Assembly: GCF_037126465.1 (NCBI RefSeq)
Contig: NC_088206.1
Coordinates: 56,834,841-56,898,840 of the forward strand
Source: Ornithodoros turicata
Taxonomy: Eukaryota > Arthropoda > Arachnida > Ixodida > Argasidae
Length of the DNA: 64,000 nt
Reading direction: 5' to 3'
Numbering within the stretch: position 1 is the stretch's first letter; each line of letters starts with the position of its first letter. The notes below the pieces were generated by a model that saw nothing but the letters and a program-made list of their open reading frames with translations, was not told the DNA's origin and searched no databases. The position numbers and the translations under genes were made by a program. Shown piece after piece: positions 22,641 to 33,084 of this stretch.

Positions 22641-23273
22641 CGTGTTAGCGAGAGTTGTTTCGTGGCATCCGGGAGGCGAGCGTTGGATCAACTCTACAGA
22701 CGTCCACTACCTTGTCTCCCTCCACGGCGATCAACGCCGATCTGAAGAGAGATGGCCGTTGCGCTCTAGTTGGAGCTCAGGTGCAGGTTGTCTATGTATT
22801 GGCATCGAACCCGAGTCGAGTCACATGGGCTGCCCACCGTTTAACCGTATCAACGCAGGCGCAGGCTGTCAGTCTGTTCATTCCCCACGACACCGTAATG
22901 GGCTGGAATCCACTGGATAACCGTGCTTGTGCCGTGCTTCGTAGATGAAGCTCACTGTTGCTGGTGCGGTCACCAATGTTGATGATGCTGTTGGTATTCC
23001 TGACGTTGCGTTTTTTGGCTATGTTCCTGCTGTAGTTGATGTTGTTGATGCTGTTCTGAATCGTAGAGTTGCTGCTGTTGTTCACATATGCGCCTGGTAT
23101 GTGTCATATGGTCAGTGCGACGTGGTGAGCGATGTCTTTCGGGGACTACCAGTATTTATTTTGCTGCTTTACATTTGAAAAAGCTGCGCCAAGTTTTTCA
23201 GGGTGCAGTGTAGCGTATAGTTTGAGGGTCTTTGACATGCTAGCCTGTCAAAGGCAGAATTATGACCAGCATA
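22641..23273. other. Unassigned sequence
   Basis: It contains GTT/GAT-rich trinucleotide-like sequence at 22980-23090 and an 8-bp-arm hairpin (ctttgaca/tgtcaaag) at 23230-23253. No domain was recognised. Confidence 0.45.
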
Positions 23274-23392
23274 AGTGTCACAAAAAGGCGTACGCCTCCC
23301 GTTTTCAACAAATCAGGTCAGATAACGATATCATTCGAAATTATGGTTGGCCAGGAGCGTGCTATGCGGTGAAGTTCATTTTTAAGAGTGTA
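23274..23392. mobile_element. CACTCT MITE, right half
   Basis: It starts at the core gtcacaaaaaggcgtacgcc and continues cgttttcaacaaatcagg, acgatatcattcg, atggttggcc, gcgtgctatgcggtgaagtt and TTTTTAAGAGTGTA. This is the right arm of the palindromic family. The left arm is absent. Confidence 0.7.
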
Positions 23393-24038
23393 TGTCTGCA
23401 ACAAACCGCTTTAGTGGGTTTTTTAGTGCACCATAACACCTAAACGGAGTGCTATAGGCGACGACTGTCTTGACCGTATAATGTAAAAATGTTCCTATTG
23501 ATGGTAAATAAACGTCGTGGTAAATAAACGTGTCGTTGAGTACCGAAGACTTCATTTGCCTTTGCCTTCGAGTACTATACCAAGTCAATCGCCAGGTTCC
23601 ACAGGTATCCGGCATGCAGCTGGAAGAGAGGAACAAAGAACCAACCTTTACTGGTTCAGTGTGCAACCTATGACGACGGCCTATGACGAAAACCTCTTGA
23701 CGCTGCAATTGACCTGGCATGAGAGACCGGTATGGTTACGCGGTTCTTCTCACGCGGAGCTCACACAAGCAACATCCACTAGGCCGTAGCGTTCATTGGC
23801 CTTCGAAACAAAAATTCAGTTCAACAACAATAAATGATGACGATGAGATGGGGTGTTTCACCGCGGTGGTGCGGTACCCCATTGCACGGGAACCTTATGT
23901 GAAGATAATGAAGGAAGGATGAAAACACAAGAAAGAACTAAAGCGTCTGAAGCAATTCAGTGGACGACAGGAAGTCCATGAACAGGTGAAGAACCCGACG
24001 ATGGAGCCCAGGATCTTCATAGGGGCCAATGAGTGCAG

Positions 24039-24690
24039 CTAAGTGAGCGGCCTCTTGCTGATGCGGGCCAGCTCACCACACAATGTCCGCCTTTGCGGGC
24101 AGTAGAGTGAACATTCCATAAGAATGTGCTGGGCGGTCGCCACGACACCGCAGGTGGAACAGAGGCACGTGTCACAGCATCGGATCATACACTTGAATTG
24201 CGGGGTGAAAGCAACATTGAGCCGGAGTCTACGCAGGAGGGAGGTAAAACGGCGTAGGAGACGGGCAGGGAAAGAAAACGACAGACTTGGGTCTACCGAA
24301 CGCATTAGAGATTGAGCCGTGATGTCCCGGCGCCATTGCTGCAGAGCCAGGGGTTGAAACCATGCAGTTAGTAAGGCCCTTCTGTCGCCTCTCGAGAGCA
24401 CAATGGGCACGGCTGTCGAGGACTCGTGGGCAGCCGTTGCTACTCTGTCAGCCTCCTCATTACCTGTTAGACCGCAGTGACCTGGAATCCACTGCAGGGA
24501 TATATGATGACCTTCATCATGTAGACGCCGAACTTCGTGGAGAATGTCCACCACGATGGGGGCTAGTGACCCACGAAGCCCCACGGTTGCCACACATTGC
24601 AGAGCAGCCCGCGAATCGGTGTATACCACCCAGGCACGGGGAGGAAGTTGGGAGATCTGCTGTAGAAACAGTAGAATGGCATACACCGCC
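24039..24690 (-). pseudogene. LINE RNase H C-half and knuckle, copy 2
   Basis: About 215 codons stay open. Motifs are VYTDSRAALQC (third carboxylate), GHCGLTGNEEADRVA (His and last Asp) and CLCSTCGVVATAQHILMEC (knuckle). The start methionine at 24686 is not real; the domain continues upstream in another frame to the first Asp (24699-25175). At the Glu position the expected SAELYAI reads SAAVYAI, so the catalytic Glu is replaced by Ala. Confidence 0.75.
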
Positions 24691-24698
24691 GCCGATGT

Positions 24699-25610
24699 TC
24701 ATGACGTACGATGTGACAGACGATATCCACGTGCGACTGCATTTGATGGGACAACAAAGGCACACGACGAACCATCCCGTGTGGAAGATCCGTCAGAGAA
24801 GATGGCAGTGTGGTCAGGATATTTAAGGTGCATCATGTCCGCTGCCAACTGCTGGAGAACTAAAGGTGGCACTTGATGCTTTGAAACCTTGAGGCCAGGG
24901 ACAGATAGGGATAGTGATGGGAGCGGAAGCGTCAACGGAGGGGTCGTGGGAACTGTTGGGTGGATTATGAACGGAGGAAGCTTGGGCCTCACTTCCATTA
25001 GGCACTTCAAGACAGCACTTTGGCTTCGCCGATAAATTTTTGCTAGAAGGGGATCACGACGGTGGTGCGTTCTGAGGCGCAGGTAATGGCGAATGGTTTC
25101 CATCTGCCGTAGGATTTCTATCGGTAGCTCACGGGCTTCGGCTATCACCATTCGAGTTACCGCGGCTCTCGGCACACCCAGACATATCCTCAGGATTCGC
25201 GCAAGTATACACCGAAGTCGCTGTTCTTGAGTCTGGGAGACGCCATGCAGGACCGGGAGGTTCTACACAAGTGTGCCACGAACTAAAGCGTGATGGAGGG
25301 CCAGAAGGGACTTCTCATCCATTCCCCTATTAGCTCCGGCAAAGTGACGGATGACAGACATCCGCCGGTGGGCCTTGGTGTCTAAGTGGTCGACATGCTT
25401 CTTCCAGGACAGGCTGGAGTCCAGGATGACGCCCAGAAATCTGTGGTGCTTAACTTGTCTGAGCGACTGATTACCAATGCAAAGCTGACACTGGCGCATG
25501 TCCTTCTTGGTAAAGGCTAGCGCTGCTGTTTTTTCAGCCGAGATATCCATGCCCGCTTCAGTGAGATATCGCCAAATCCTATCCAGCGAAAGTCAATTTA
25601 TGATCTCCCT
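24699..25610 (-). pseudogene. LINE RT thumb to RNase H N-half, copy 2
   Basis: On the minus strand the thumb reads EAGMDISAEKTAALAFTKKD and FLGVILDSSLSWKKHVD. It is followed, after a frame break near 25260, by RMVIAEARELPIEILRQMET and HYLRLRTHH, then by the first RNase H carboxylate IFSDGSSTRDGSS. Compared with copy 1, the RNase H Asp motif carries S for T. The fingers and palm of the RT, including YADD, are missing through 5' truncation. Confidence 0.75.
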
Positions 25611-25750
25611 GAAACAAAAGTGTTCACTGCCACCAGATGTCTCGAGCGACAACGGTAGGCTCATTTCTTCATGTAAGGCAAGTACAGGAGAAAACTGGTT
25701 TTGTCTTCATTACGATGTACTTTACAGCAGGAACAAAGTCAGGAGTAGAG

Positions 25751-26410
25751 CACTGCAAAGGAACGGGCTAGCCCGAGCCCGGCTCGGCCCGCGGGCCGAA
25801 ACCGGGCTTCAAAGTCGTTTTGACTGCGGGCTCGGGCCGGGCTCGGGTCCAGTCCGAGAGTTCTCGGGGCTGAGTCGGGCCGAGCTTTTGTGCGCCATTC
25901 CTTCACATCATTTAATCCTCAACATTCATTTTGAAAACAAAGCAGTCAAGTGCCCGGGCCCTTCCTCCTCCTTCCTCCGTCTGCGCCATGTTGAGGATCA
26001 CGCAGCCAGACAGGCGCACAAGACTCGACGCCAACGTTTTTCTACAAGCACAAATCGCATCAAAGGCTGGGCTTGCGCGTTCCAGGTATCTGTGGTTTAC
26101 GCTGTGTTATGAGTCTCTACCGTATGGATTGAACCTGTTGGGCGGATCTCATCACAAATCTGCCTATGTGGCTGCGGGCCGGGCCTCGGCCTGGCTGATT
26201 TTTCAGCAGCCGTGTCGGGCTAGGGTCGGGTAAGCCTCCGTGAAGCCGGGTACGAGCCGGGCCTGCCGATTAAAACGGCCTTGTAAAACGGTTCAGTGCC
26301 TTGTTTTAAAACGGCCGAGTTTTCGGAAGCCGGGTCGGGCTGGGTCGGATAAGACGCTGTGGCTTCGGGTACGGGCCGGGTTGGGCTGGTAAATTCAGGC
26401 CCGTGCACTG
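25751..26410. repeat. CGGGC-rich repeat, hAT-like
   Basis: Both flanks (25760-25890 and 26170-26410) are dense in CGGGC/GCCCG motifs, in runs such as gggctcgggccgggctcggg. The ends read CACTGCA at the left and, on the minus strand, CAGTGCACGGGCCTGAATTT at the right. The right flank is itself tandemly duplicated with a period of about 125 bp. CAGTG-type ends suggest a hAT derivative, but the 8 bases outside the two ends do not match. Confidence 0.45.
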
Positions 26411-26737
26411 TTCTCGTCAGCAGAACCGTTGGTTCATTGCGCGGGGTGCCGGGGTGACTGCAGTGGGCCCACAGAAATTGTTTAGCTAAGACTGTCATGT
26501 ACTTTGCAAACGTTAAGAACGATATATTCGTTCCCTCTAATTCTATATTCTAGTTTTTCGTTATATGCACTCCCAGTAGGCGATGTATTCCGTACATGAC
26601 CACAATAAATACCACAAGAGAACGCACGCTACACGACTTGCTGTGCCTTTGTCACTACCTCCCTCGATGAACACCGTCAACCTTAAAGGTACCGGAAAGC
26701 AGTAGAGATGCAATCTCAGAAAATTTATCAATTTCGT
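26411..26737. other. Unassigned sequence
   Basis: No element or domain was recognised in this 327-bp spacer. Confidence 0.45.
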
Positions 26738-27142
26738 AGCCTGACCAGTGGCGTAGTCAGACTTCCAAGGTAGGGGGGGCTCGGTACGAAAACTCCCCCC
26801 CCCCCCGCTGATCCTGTGTGCGACAACACACACATACTTGTGCACACTGCGATGAACAAAACAAAAGTTGATTTGGACGTTCGCAATACGATTACATGTA
26901 GGACCAATGAGGTGGTGTCACGAGATTGGAAGTATTTTGAAAAGCTCATACATTGAAAACCATTCAACAGTGCTGCTTAGCAAGACGCCATGTTCTGCAA
27001 GAACTTTCGCGATCGTTACACTGCCTCCCCCCTTATATTACGTTCTCCTCGCATTTGCACGATTTGCGTGGGTCGGTCCGTGGCAGGTAGGGGGGGCTCG
27101 AGCCCCCCCTAGCCCCCCTGTGGCTACGCCACTGAGCCGGAC
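26738..27142. mobile_element. hAT-like MITE, 389 bp, 8-bp TSD with one mismatch
   Basis: The element 26746-27134 starts CAGTGGCGTAGTCAG and, on the other strand, CAGTGGCGTAGCCACAGG. Both ends carry G-rich runs (ggtagggggggctc twice). The flanks are agcctgac (26738-26745) and agccggac (27135-27142). Interior sequence shows no transposase. CAGTG ends and an 8-bp TSD indicate hAT. Confidence 0.8.
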
Positions 27143-27696
27143 CCTTCAGTACACCTGCGGAAGCGACTACTACTGCCTCCGAAGCGACTTTTCCTGTGTT
27201 CTGGATTGTTCGCACGGTCTGGCGGGTACGCACTGCAATCCACCTTCGGGTGGAGTTGTTCTCCAGTGTGTAGGCTAGAGTCACTTTACGTGTATAAGGG
27301 CCTGCCTTCATAAACAGGTTCCTTACTCGATGACAATACACACAATTTTCGTCCCAACCGCGCTCATGAGTTTTAGAAAATTGCGGAAATCGGATTATCG
27401 AAGTGGCGCATTGCTCGTCTCACTACGGCGGTAAAAATACACTGCATGCGGACAACGCCGGCTCTAAAGCTATGGGGATCTGCAAGCACGAAACAAGTGT
27501 TGGCTACGCGTGGGGGCACCCCTGGAACCCACCCGGCCAGCGCTTGTCCGCACCATTCATCCCGCTGCCCGTTCAACACCTCAAGTTGGAAGCACAAGAC
27601 GCAAGCCTAGCCTTCCCTCTTCGATGTCTCGCCCTTCTTTCTCATCTTCGCGTACCGACGCGAACCTCAACCGAAAGCTCTGCACCGCCCGCGTCT
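27143..27696 (+). other. Unassigned; possible C-terminal coding relic before LTR
   Basis: Directly upstream of the polypurine tract at 27697, open frames of 62 and 142 codons run toward the LTR candidate. A basic, Ser/Arg-rich tail would fit the C-terminus of an LTR-retrotransposon integrase, but no catalytic motif is visible. This is a weak call. Confidence 0.25.
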
Positions 27697-28170
27697 GAGG
27701 GGGGAGTGATGTGGCGGCCCGTGGACGACGTGCGTGCCAGCCAGTTCTACCGGCACCGTCCTAGCGTGAGGCCACGAACATGTGCCCGTTGGGACACTCC
27801 ATCACCGCCGGTCAGGACTCATGTAGAATGAGTGTCCCGACGGGCACTCATGTAGACATGTCAGGACTCATGTAGAGGAAGACCATCTCCTCTGCATAGC
27901 CATCACGAGCAGCAAGTCGGCTGGAAACATAGATCGCTGTTGCTTGATGTATTGGGCATTATTTCCCACCAGACGTCGCACCGAGCCGTTTTACCGTAGA
28001 GCACGTTTTTTTAGTGCTCTAGTTTACCGCAATTTTGCTAGCAGATTAAAAATATAAAGTGTTACATCGTGTATAACTTGTTGTGCTGGGTTTGCAAGCA
28101 ATAAACTGTTAATCTACGCCGTCAACATAAACTACCTATGTCTGCTGGTTTACGGTACCTCTAAAACGTC
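27697..28170 (+). mobile_element. Polypurine tract and LTR candidate
   Basis: The purine run gaggggggag (27697-27706) is followed by TGATGTGGCGGCCC, the arrangement seen at the start of a 3' LTR in Ty3/gypsy-like elements. Related sequence occurs at 596-737. An aataaa signal occurs at 28101. A catgtag-containing 12-mer is repeated inside (27816, 27866). The right end is not defined and no 5' LTR was found, so this is a tentative assignment. Confidence 0.4.
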
Positions 28171-28324
28171 CGCACGGAGTTGTGTTTATTACCTTCTCTT
28201 ACGTAGCCCTTGATTAAAATGTCTGATGTGTAGTCATCAACTCTAACACTGGTTTCAGCTCACTGTATGAAATTGTGCATAATTCCATTTGGCCTGTCCT
28301 AGCGCCCTTCATGAAGGCTAGGGT

Positions 28325-29170
28325 AGCACAGAGAAGACTGCTGTGCAGCAGGGTGTTCGTCAAGGAAGTGTCCTAAGCCCCTTATTATTCAATATTGTCA
28401 TGATTGTTCTGTAAAAAAATGTCTCCCGAGGAGAGCAAATCTCTCCATATGCGCGGACGATGTGTGTGTCTGGACTGTCGGGAAGTCTCGGCCGGCAAAT
28501 CAACATCGACTGCAAAGAGCACTGGACGCCATCAGCAATTTCTTCTTGAACGCGGGGATAGATATATCCAGCGAAAAAAACGCTGTCCTTCCTTTTACCT
28601 GAAGAGAGATGCGGAAGTTCCAACTCCGGGTCGGCGACTGTCCCCTCCGACAAGTCAGGTTTCACAGGTTCCTCGATGTTATTCTGGACTGCAACCTTTC
28701 GTGGAGAAGGCACATTAACTACATCATCTCGGACACCCAGCCGCTGGTGAAATGTGATTCGCCACCTTCCCGGTATGGGCTGGGGCTGCACTGAGCGCTA
28801 ACTTCTTGTACGCCACTAAACTATTTTTCGTGGCTCCATGTTATATAGCTTGCCAGTATTGCACGGTCTATCGCAGCCCGCGGACGTGCCCTGGTGCTCT
28901 GCGCAGCGCAGAGACGCGGATGGTGATCGCCGACACCAGAGAAATGGATATCCTCCGCCGAAGACAAACCATCCACACCATTTCCGGTTGCTCGCTCACC
29001 ATCGCTGTAGTAAACTCTCAATAGCATTGTTTCCGGGAAGATTTTTCCTAAAATCTTGCTTGCTTTCAAATTTGAATCCGTCGTTGCCGGCTGGCTTTCG
29101 GTGGTCCAGACTTCGGAGACGGAGCTATATTTCAGGCTCTCAGGGCAGGACTTCGTGGCCACATTGTTCG
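28325..29170 (+). pseudogene. I-like LINE RT fragment, copy 3a
   Basis: This plus-strand fragment shows VRQGSVLSPLLFNIV (motif B), then a YAxD-type box read as YARTMCVSG in a shifted frame where YADD would be. The thumb (RKFQLRVGDCPLRQVRFHR, LSWRRHINYI) follows, then AETRMVIADTREM, the block before RNase H. It breaks off near 29170. Several frameshifts are present. Confidence 0.65.
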
Positions 29171-29329
29171 TGAGGAAGCACTGTATGGTCTTCTGGAGTT
29201 CTCTCGCCGCTTGCTAACGTCTACTCACTCTTTTCCGCCACGTTCAAGGTGAGTAGCAAATCATGTTCTCGCCAGCTCGCTAGGACTGTACTGCACTCCG
29301 CAGCGACCCTCCCGTGTTTGGATTGTTCG

Positions 29330-29594
29330 CTTGGTATGCTCAGTACGCATTGACAAGCGGCCGTTCAACCTAGCGAAGATCCTCGGTCCGTGGTCGAACG
29401 CTGCCCACCAGACGCAGGGCCTTCGTCTTCTGGCGGAGTACTTGTGCTCCACCGGTCTGGCGACGGCTCTTTGAAAGCCCCATCATCATCCCTTCATCAT
29501 CCCCCAACGTGAAATAGGGCAGTGTACCGCCTCAGCGGCGGTGAATCGCCCACCCCATCACCATCCAATGTAGGTGTGTGTGTGTGTGTGTGTC
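29330..29594 (+). pseudogene. LINE 3' end with (GT)n tail, copy 3b
   Basis: KRPFNLAKILGPWSNAAHQT, then a stop and a UTR containing agggcagtgtaccgcctcag and caccccatcaccatcc, match the end of the RNase H LINE. The sequence ends in a (GT)n run (29574-29594). The middle of the element is missing relative to copy 3a, so this is a separate insertion or a deletion derivative. Confidence 0.6.
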
Positions 29595-29949
29595 AGTACG
29601 AAAAGCAAACTCCCCTAGAGAGTGTTGTTTTCTAGCTTGTAGGATTGTAACGTGAAGTTATTGTCTGTCCAAAGGGGACTTCCTCCATAGGTAGCTCTCC
29701 TGCTTGATGACAATACACACTCTCATTGTAGTAAACTCTTGATATGTGTTCAAGCAGCAACGGGACGCATCCCTGTCTTTACTCCCCGACCTCCCCATCA
29801 GTGGCACCATGGACACTGCCGGCACACATTTCTGGCCTCATGGGGCCAAAGAGCCAGATTCCCGTTCAGATTTTTAAGCATGCTTAAGCATGCTTGTGTC
29901 GAGAGGGGTGGGCTCGATAGTGTCCGTGGTGAATAGATAAAAAGTACAG

Positions 29950-31125
29950 AGGCCGCATTGCTGTGTTTACAGATGGCTCCTCCGCTGCATTTGTCATAAA
30001 GAACGAGTCTGTAGCACACCGCTGCATCTAGTCTCAGTATCATCGTCATCACCGTCTCGGCCCGCGTGCCAAGGTTTCGTTTTCATGCGCACTCTAGAAC
30101 AATTCATTAAAACAATCTTCGTTGTAGAGCTGAGTCGCCTCCGTTCTTGTTCTACAAGTCTATATCATGTGGGTTTCGCCTGTCACATCGTACTTCGTCT
30201 ACGTCTGCGGAGCTGTATGCTATTTTGCTATCCCTAAACTCTGGACTATGCCGTTCTCGCTCCTAGGTGATATACACTGACTGACTCAAAATCAGTCATG
30301 TCAGGTTACGAAGCATGGGCATCCTGGCTCTTTGTCCCCGGTGGGAGTGAGTATCCTCATGGTGCTCCAGACTCTGGGGGAAAGGGCATACCGGTTGACC
30401 TTACAGTGGGTCCCCGGCTACATGGCATTCAGGGCAACGAGGTGGCAGATTTGACGGCTGCTGCGGCCCACCGCAACCGCAGGGTCGTGCCCATTATCCT
30501 CTCCAACGATGATAGGCGCTCCCACTTGTCTGCTATTTTGTTGAGAGGAGTGGCCATTGAGTGATGTCAAAGCACCATTGCTGGCGTTGGCCCGCCAGCA
30601 ATGGTGCTTTTACATCACTCAATGGCCACTCCTCTATGGTGGACCCGTCATTATCGTTCATGATGTCAGGTAGCTTTCGTCGCAGCATTACGTCACTTGT
30701 GCGTCGTTTTACGACCCAACGTCGTCTTCATCCTTGTGTTCCGGTCTAGGCTGAGTTAACACGACGATGTGCTCAATTTGCCATACCCGAGCTACAATTC
30801 CCCGTATCATCGAGGACTGCGAGCGGTACACATGTGAACGACGGGTGCTTCGACGCCAGCTTGAGCTCCTGGAGCACAGGCCATTCAGCTTGTCCAAAGG
30901 CCTTGACCCATGGAGCAACCCTGCGCATCAGTGCCGGGCACTTCGCTCCCTCTTTGCTTTCGTTCAAGCTACCGGCCTCCTCAAGGAGCTCGAAATAGAA
31001 CTCCGACCTGTCACCATTAATGTACCCTCTTTGAAGTGGGGTAGTGTCCTGCGACCACCGCGGGGAAGAATCCCATGTCATCATCGCTTTCCCTTCATTT
31101 GTTTGTTGTTGTTCTTCATGCATAA
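29950..31125 (+). pseudogene. LINE RNase H to 3' tail, copy 3c
   Basis: This starts AVFTDGSSAAFVIKNES (first RNase H Asp). After frame breaks it reads SAELYAILLSLNS (Glu), an interrupted VIYTD, HGIQGNEVADLTAAAAHR (last Asp; the His before it is lost within the shift) and CSICHTRATIPRIIEDC (knuckle). It ends LGPWSNP-type sequence, an agtggggtagtgtcctg UTR block and a ttgttgttgttc tail at about 31115. An internal inverted duplication sits at 30544-30635. Confidence 0.7.
30544..30635. repeat. 92-bp palindrome from inverted duplication of LINE sequence
   Basis: The arms agaggagtggccattgagtg and cactcaatggccactcctct match through to the centre (ctggcg/cgccag) with a six-base loop. The right arm continues the normal LINE reading QQWCFYITQWPLLY. 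The left arm is its reverse complement and replaces the upstream coding sequence, so the LINE frame is destroyed here. Confidence 0.85.
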
Positions 31126-31657
31126 GTGATATAAGGTGTCCCTTCATTCCATCGTCACAATCTTATAACATTAACAACGAAAGGAGCGAAGGGACACTTG
31201 CATCGTAATGCAAAAGAACAGCGTCCGAACTCAACAGTTCTTCCATGTTCTCTTGTACTTTCTAGTGGCGTGTATTCCTCATTCACATTTGCCACTACTC
31301 TTGGAGAGTTACACTACATACCCCGAGAAGAGCAAGTGACAGGTCACGGATTGTTGGAAAAGTATGGAGAACTTTTGCATTCAGCATTCGACGGTGAGTT
31401 ACGAATATTCCTTCGTGGGTCCAGACAGCGTCGTGTCCGCCAACCAATGACATCGAAACCCGATGACCGCGACTGCTTGATGATCGGTCTGCCAGAGGAG
31501 GTGTGACCAAACACAGCATGGCACACAATGTTGCTAGGGGTATTATATATGGAGCACAGACCCTTCGACAATGGGCGGACAGCCTCACAAGTGACTCACA
31601 AGCAAGGACTACGTTTTGTACGCTTGTAAACGTTTTGAAATCTGGTTAATCCCTCTT
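31126..31657. other. Unassigned sequence upstream of ribozyme
   Basis: No reverse transcriptase, GIY-YIG or other domain could be read in any frame. The longest open frames (about 100 codons) are on opposite strands and look like chance. Whether this is the body of the element that carries the ribozyme is unknown. Confidence 0.4.
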
Positions 31658-31726
31658 GGTGACCGTATACGGTTGGGTCTTTTCCCTGCACCGTACTGAT
31701 GAGCCCCAATAAGGGCGAAACGGTTA
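31658..31726 (+). ncRNA. Type III hammerhead ribozyme motif
   Basis: All conserved core positions are present. Stem III is accg (31662-31665) with cggt (31721-31724), extendable by wobble pairs to about seven. U16.1 and A17 are at 31666-31667, so cleavage would fall after 31667. Stem I is tacggt (31668-31673) with accgta (31690-31695), and its loop contains a further ggg/ccc pairing. The CTGATGA core is 31696-31702. Stem II is gccc (31703-31706) with gggc (31713-31716) and loop caataa. GAAA is 31717-31720. Stems I and II are closed by loops, so the open ends lie in stem III (type III). Known hammerheads of this kind self-cleave and process transcripts of retroelements or satellites. No Penelope-type RT was found here. 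Confidence 0.88.
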
Positions 31727-31728
31727 TG

Positions 31729-32184
31729 TATCAGCCCATACGTCGAACTGGAATCTGAAACATTTTCTCTCATAGGGAGTGCTTAGGAGTTCCCAGACTT
31801 TGATATTCCTGCAATGTAAGATTAAATCCTAACCTATTTCTGGGTCAGGTTATATCTGCCGGTGTCTACCTCAGTGGGTCGCCTATAGGTCCGGCCATTT
31901 CCACGTGCATTCAGTATCAAACTAGCCCCCAACACATTCCTAGCTTGTGTAAACCGACAAATAATTGCGTTATTGATCCATGATATTTTTAAATAAGTCG
32001 AATAAAATATAAGGAAGACATGAAAGCAACTGCTCCAACCCATGTCCGCGCATGTTTCAATACGCATTAAACTTTCCTGATGAATAGCACACCAGCGAAC
32101 CTGAAACCGAAACTATACGTAAGCTGTCCCCCTCACGCAAAAGCATCGTTCCGTCGCTTCCAGTGCGGCGGTCAGTCTGAAATA
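31729..32184. other. Unassigned sequence between ribozyme and mariner
   Basis: No domain or terminal repeat was recognised. It could be part of the ribozyme-bearing element. Confidence 0.4.
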
Positions 32185-32453
32185 CAAGGGTCGTTCAAGG
32201 CTGACCGAGGCTTTTGCTCGAGGAAAATGAGTGAGTGTAATTGAATAAAACTTTCGGAGGACGAAGTGCAATCCTTCTCGGGTCAGCGGCCCGTGCAACA
32301 GCGGCAGGTATCATGGGGGCGAGCAGTGTGTCTGTAGCTGTGGAATAGCGACGCATAATCAAGTTCCTTGTGAAGGAGAACGTCAAACCAGCTGAGAATT
32401 CGCAAAGGTTACGGACACAATATGGGGAACAAACGATGTTAAGGGGAAGAGTG

Positions 32454-33060
32454 TCTGAGTGAGTAACTGTGCAACAATGGTTCTGCGATTACGCTCGGTC
32501 GTTACCGTACCGCCATCCTTTCCGAGGAAATTTGCCACGTTGTTTCACCGGCCTCACTTCAACGTACCCTACAGCGGGCGGTTGCTACACGGGCTTAGAA
32601 AGGCTGACTCTCCTAATTGCCGCATGTGTGGGTCTCTAGAGGACACTCCGCACGCCATAGAGTACTGTCGGCGGCATCAGCAGCAACTCCAGGCTACCTT
32701 AGCCCGACTGGACAGCCGCCCTTATGATGCAGTGATGGTCCTGGGTCTTCGGCCCCCGACCAAACAATCCCAAGCCCTGCAGGCATCTGTGCAGGTTTTT
32801 CATTCTCTCTCTCTCTCTTTTTTCTGTCTTTCTTCTTTTTCTTTTTTATACGGACACTAAGCTGGTGGATGTGCTGTGACTGTGATTTCACTGTGACAAA
32901 CATATGTGATGTATAGGTGGCACGCGACCACTGTTTTTTTTTCTTTTTCATCCGTTAACTATCATTTTCTTTACTTCACTGGATATCTAATTGAACTCTA
33001 GTAGCTGACTCCCTTCATGATCCCATTATCCATTTTAGTTTCAGTACACCAAACCAAACC
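32454..33060 (+). mobile_element. LINE 3' end inserted in mariner 1
   Basis: Alignment to the second mariner shows that bases 32454-33060 are extra. The left part encodes FPRKFATLFHRPHFNVPYS, then CRMCGSLEDTPHAIEYC (a CCHC-type knuckle) and LGLRPPTKQSQALQA, the C-terminus of an RNase H-type LINE. The rest is a T-rich 3' UTR, ending in accaaaccaaacc. The only duplicated target bases still readable are agtg. It is a different LINE family from the GTT-tailed one. Confidence 0.75.
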
Positions 33061-33084
33061 AGTGCGCGAATGATGCAGACAGTC

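Larger units (their letters stand above)
23814..25610 (-). mobile_element. I-like LINE copy 2, 5'-truncated
   Basis: This minus-strand LINE runs from the RT thumb (about 25600) to a 3' UTR and a caacaacaata tail (plus-strand reading) at 23825. The 9-mer gaaacaaaa occurs at 23805-23813 and 25611-25619 and is a plausible TSD. This is the best-preserved long LINE copy, with only a few frame breaks. Confidence 0.8.

Noticed and set aside
25498..26112. 204-codon plus-strand open frame
   Set aside because: It crosses from antisense LINE sequence into the CGGGC repeat, so it joins unrelated elements.
27697..28170. Endogenous retrovirus
   Set aside because: Only a polypurine tract and LTR-like start are visible; no gag, pol or env motif was found, so only a tentative LTR-retrotransposon relic is reported.
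32072..32110. Another CTGATGA motif near 32078 followed by gaaac
   Set aside because: Stem II and stem I/III pairings are absent, so it does not form a hammerhead.
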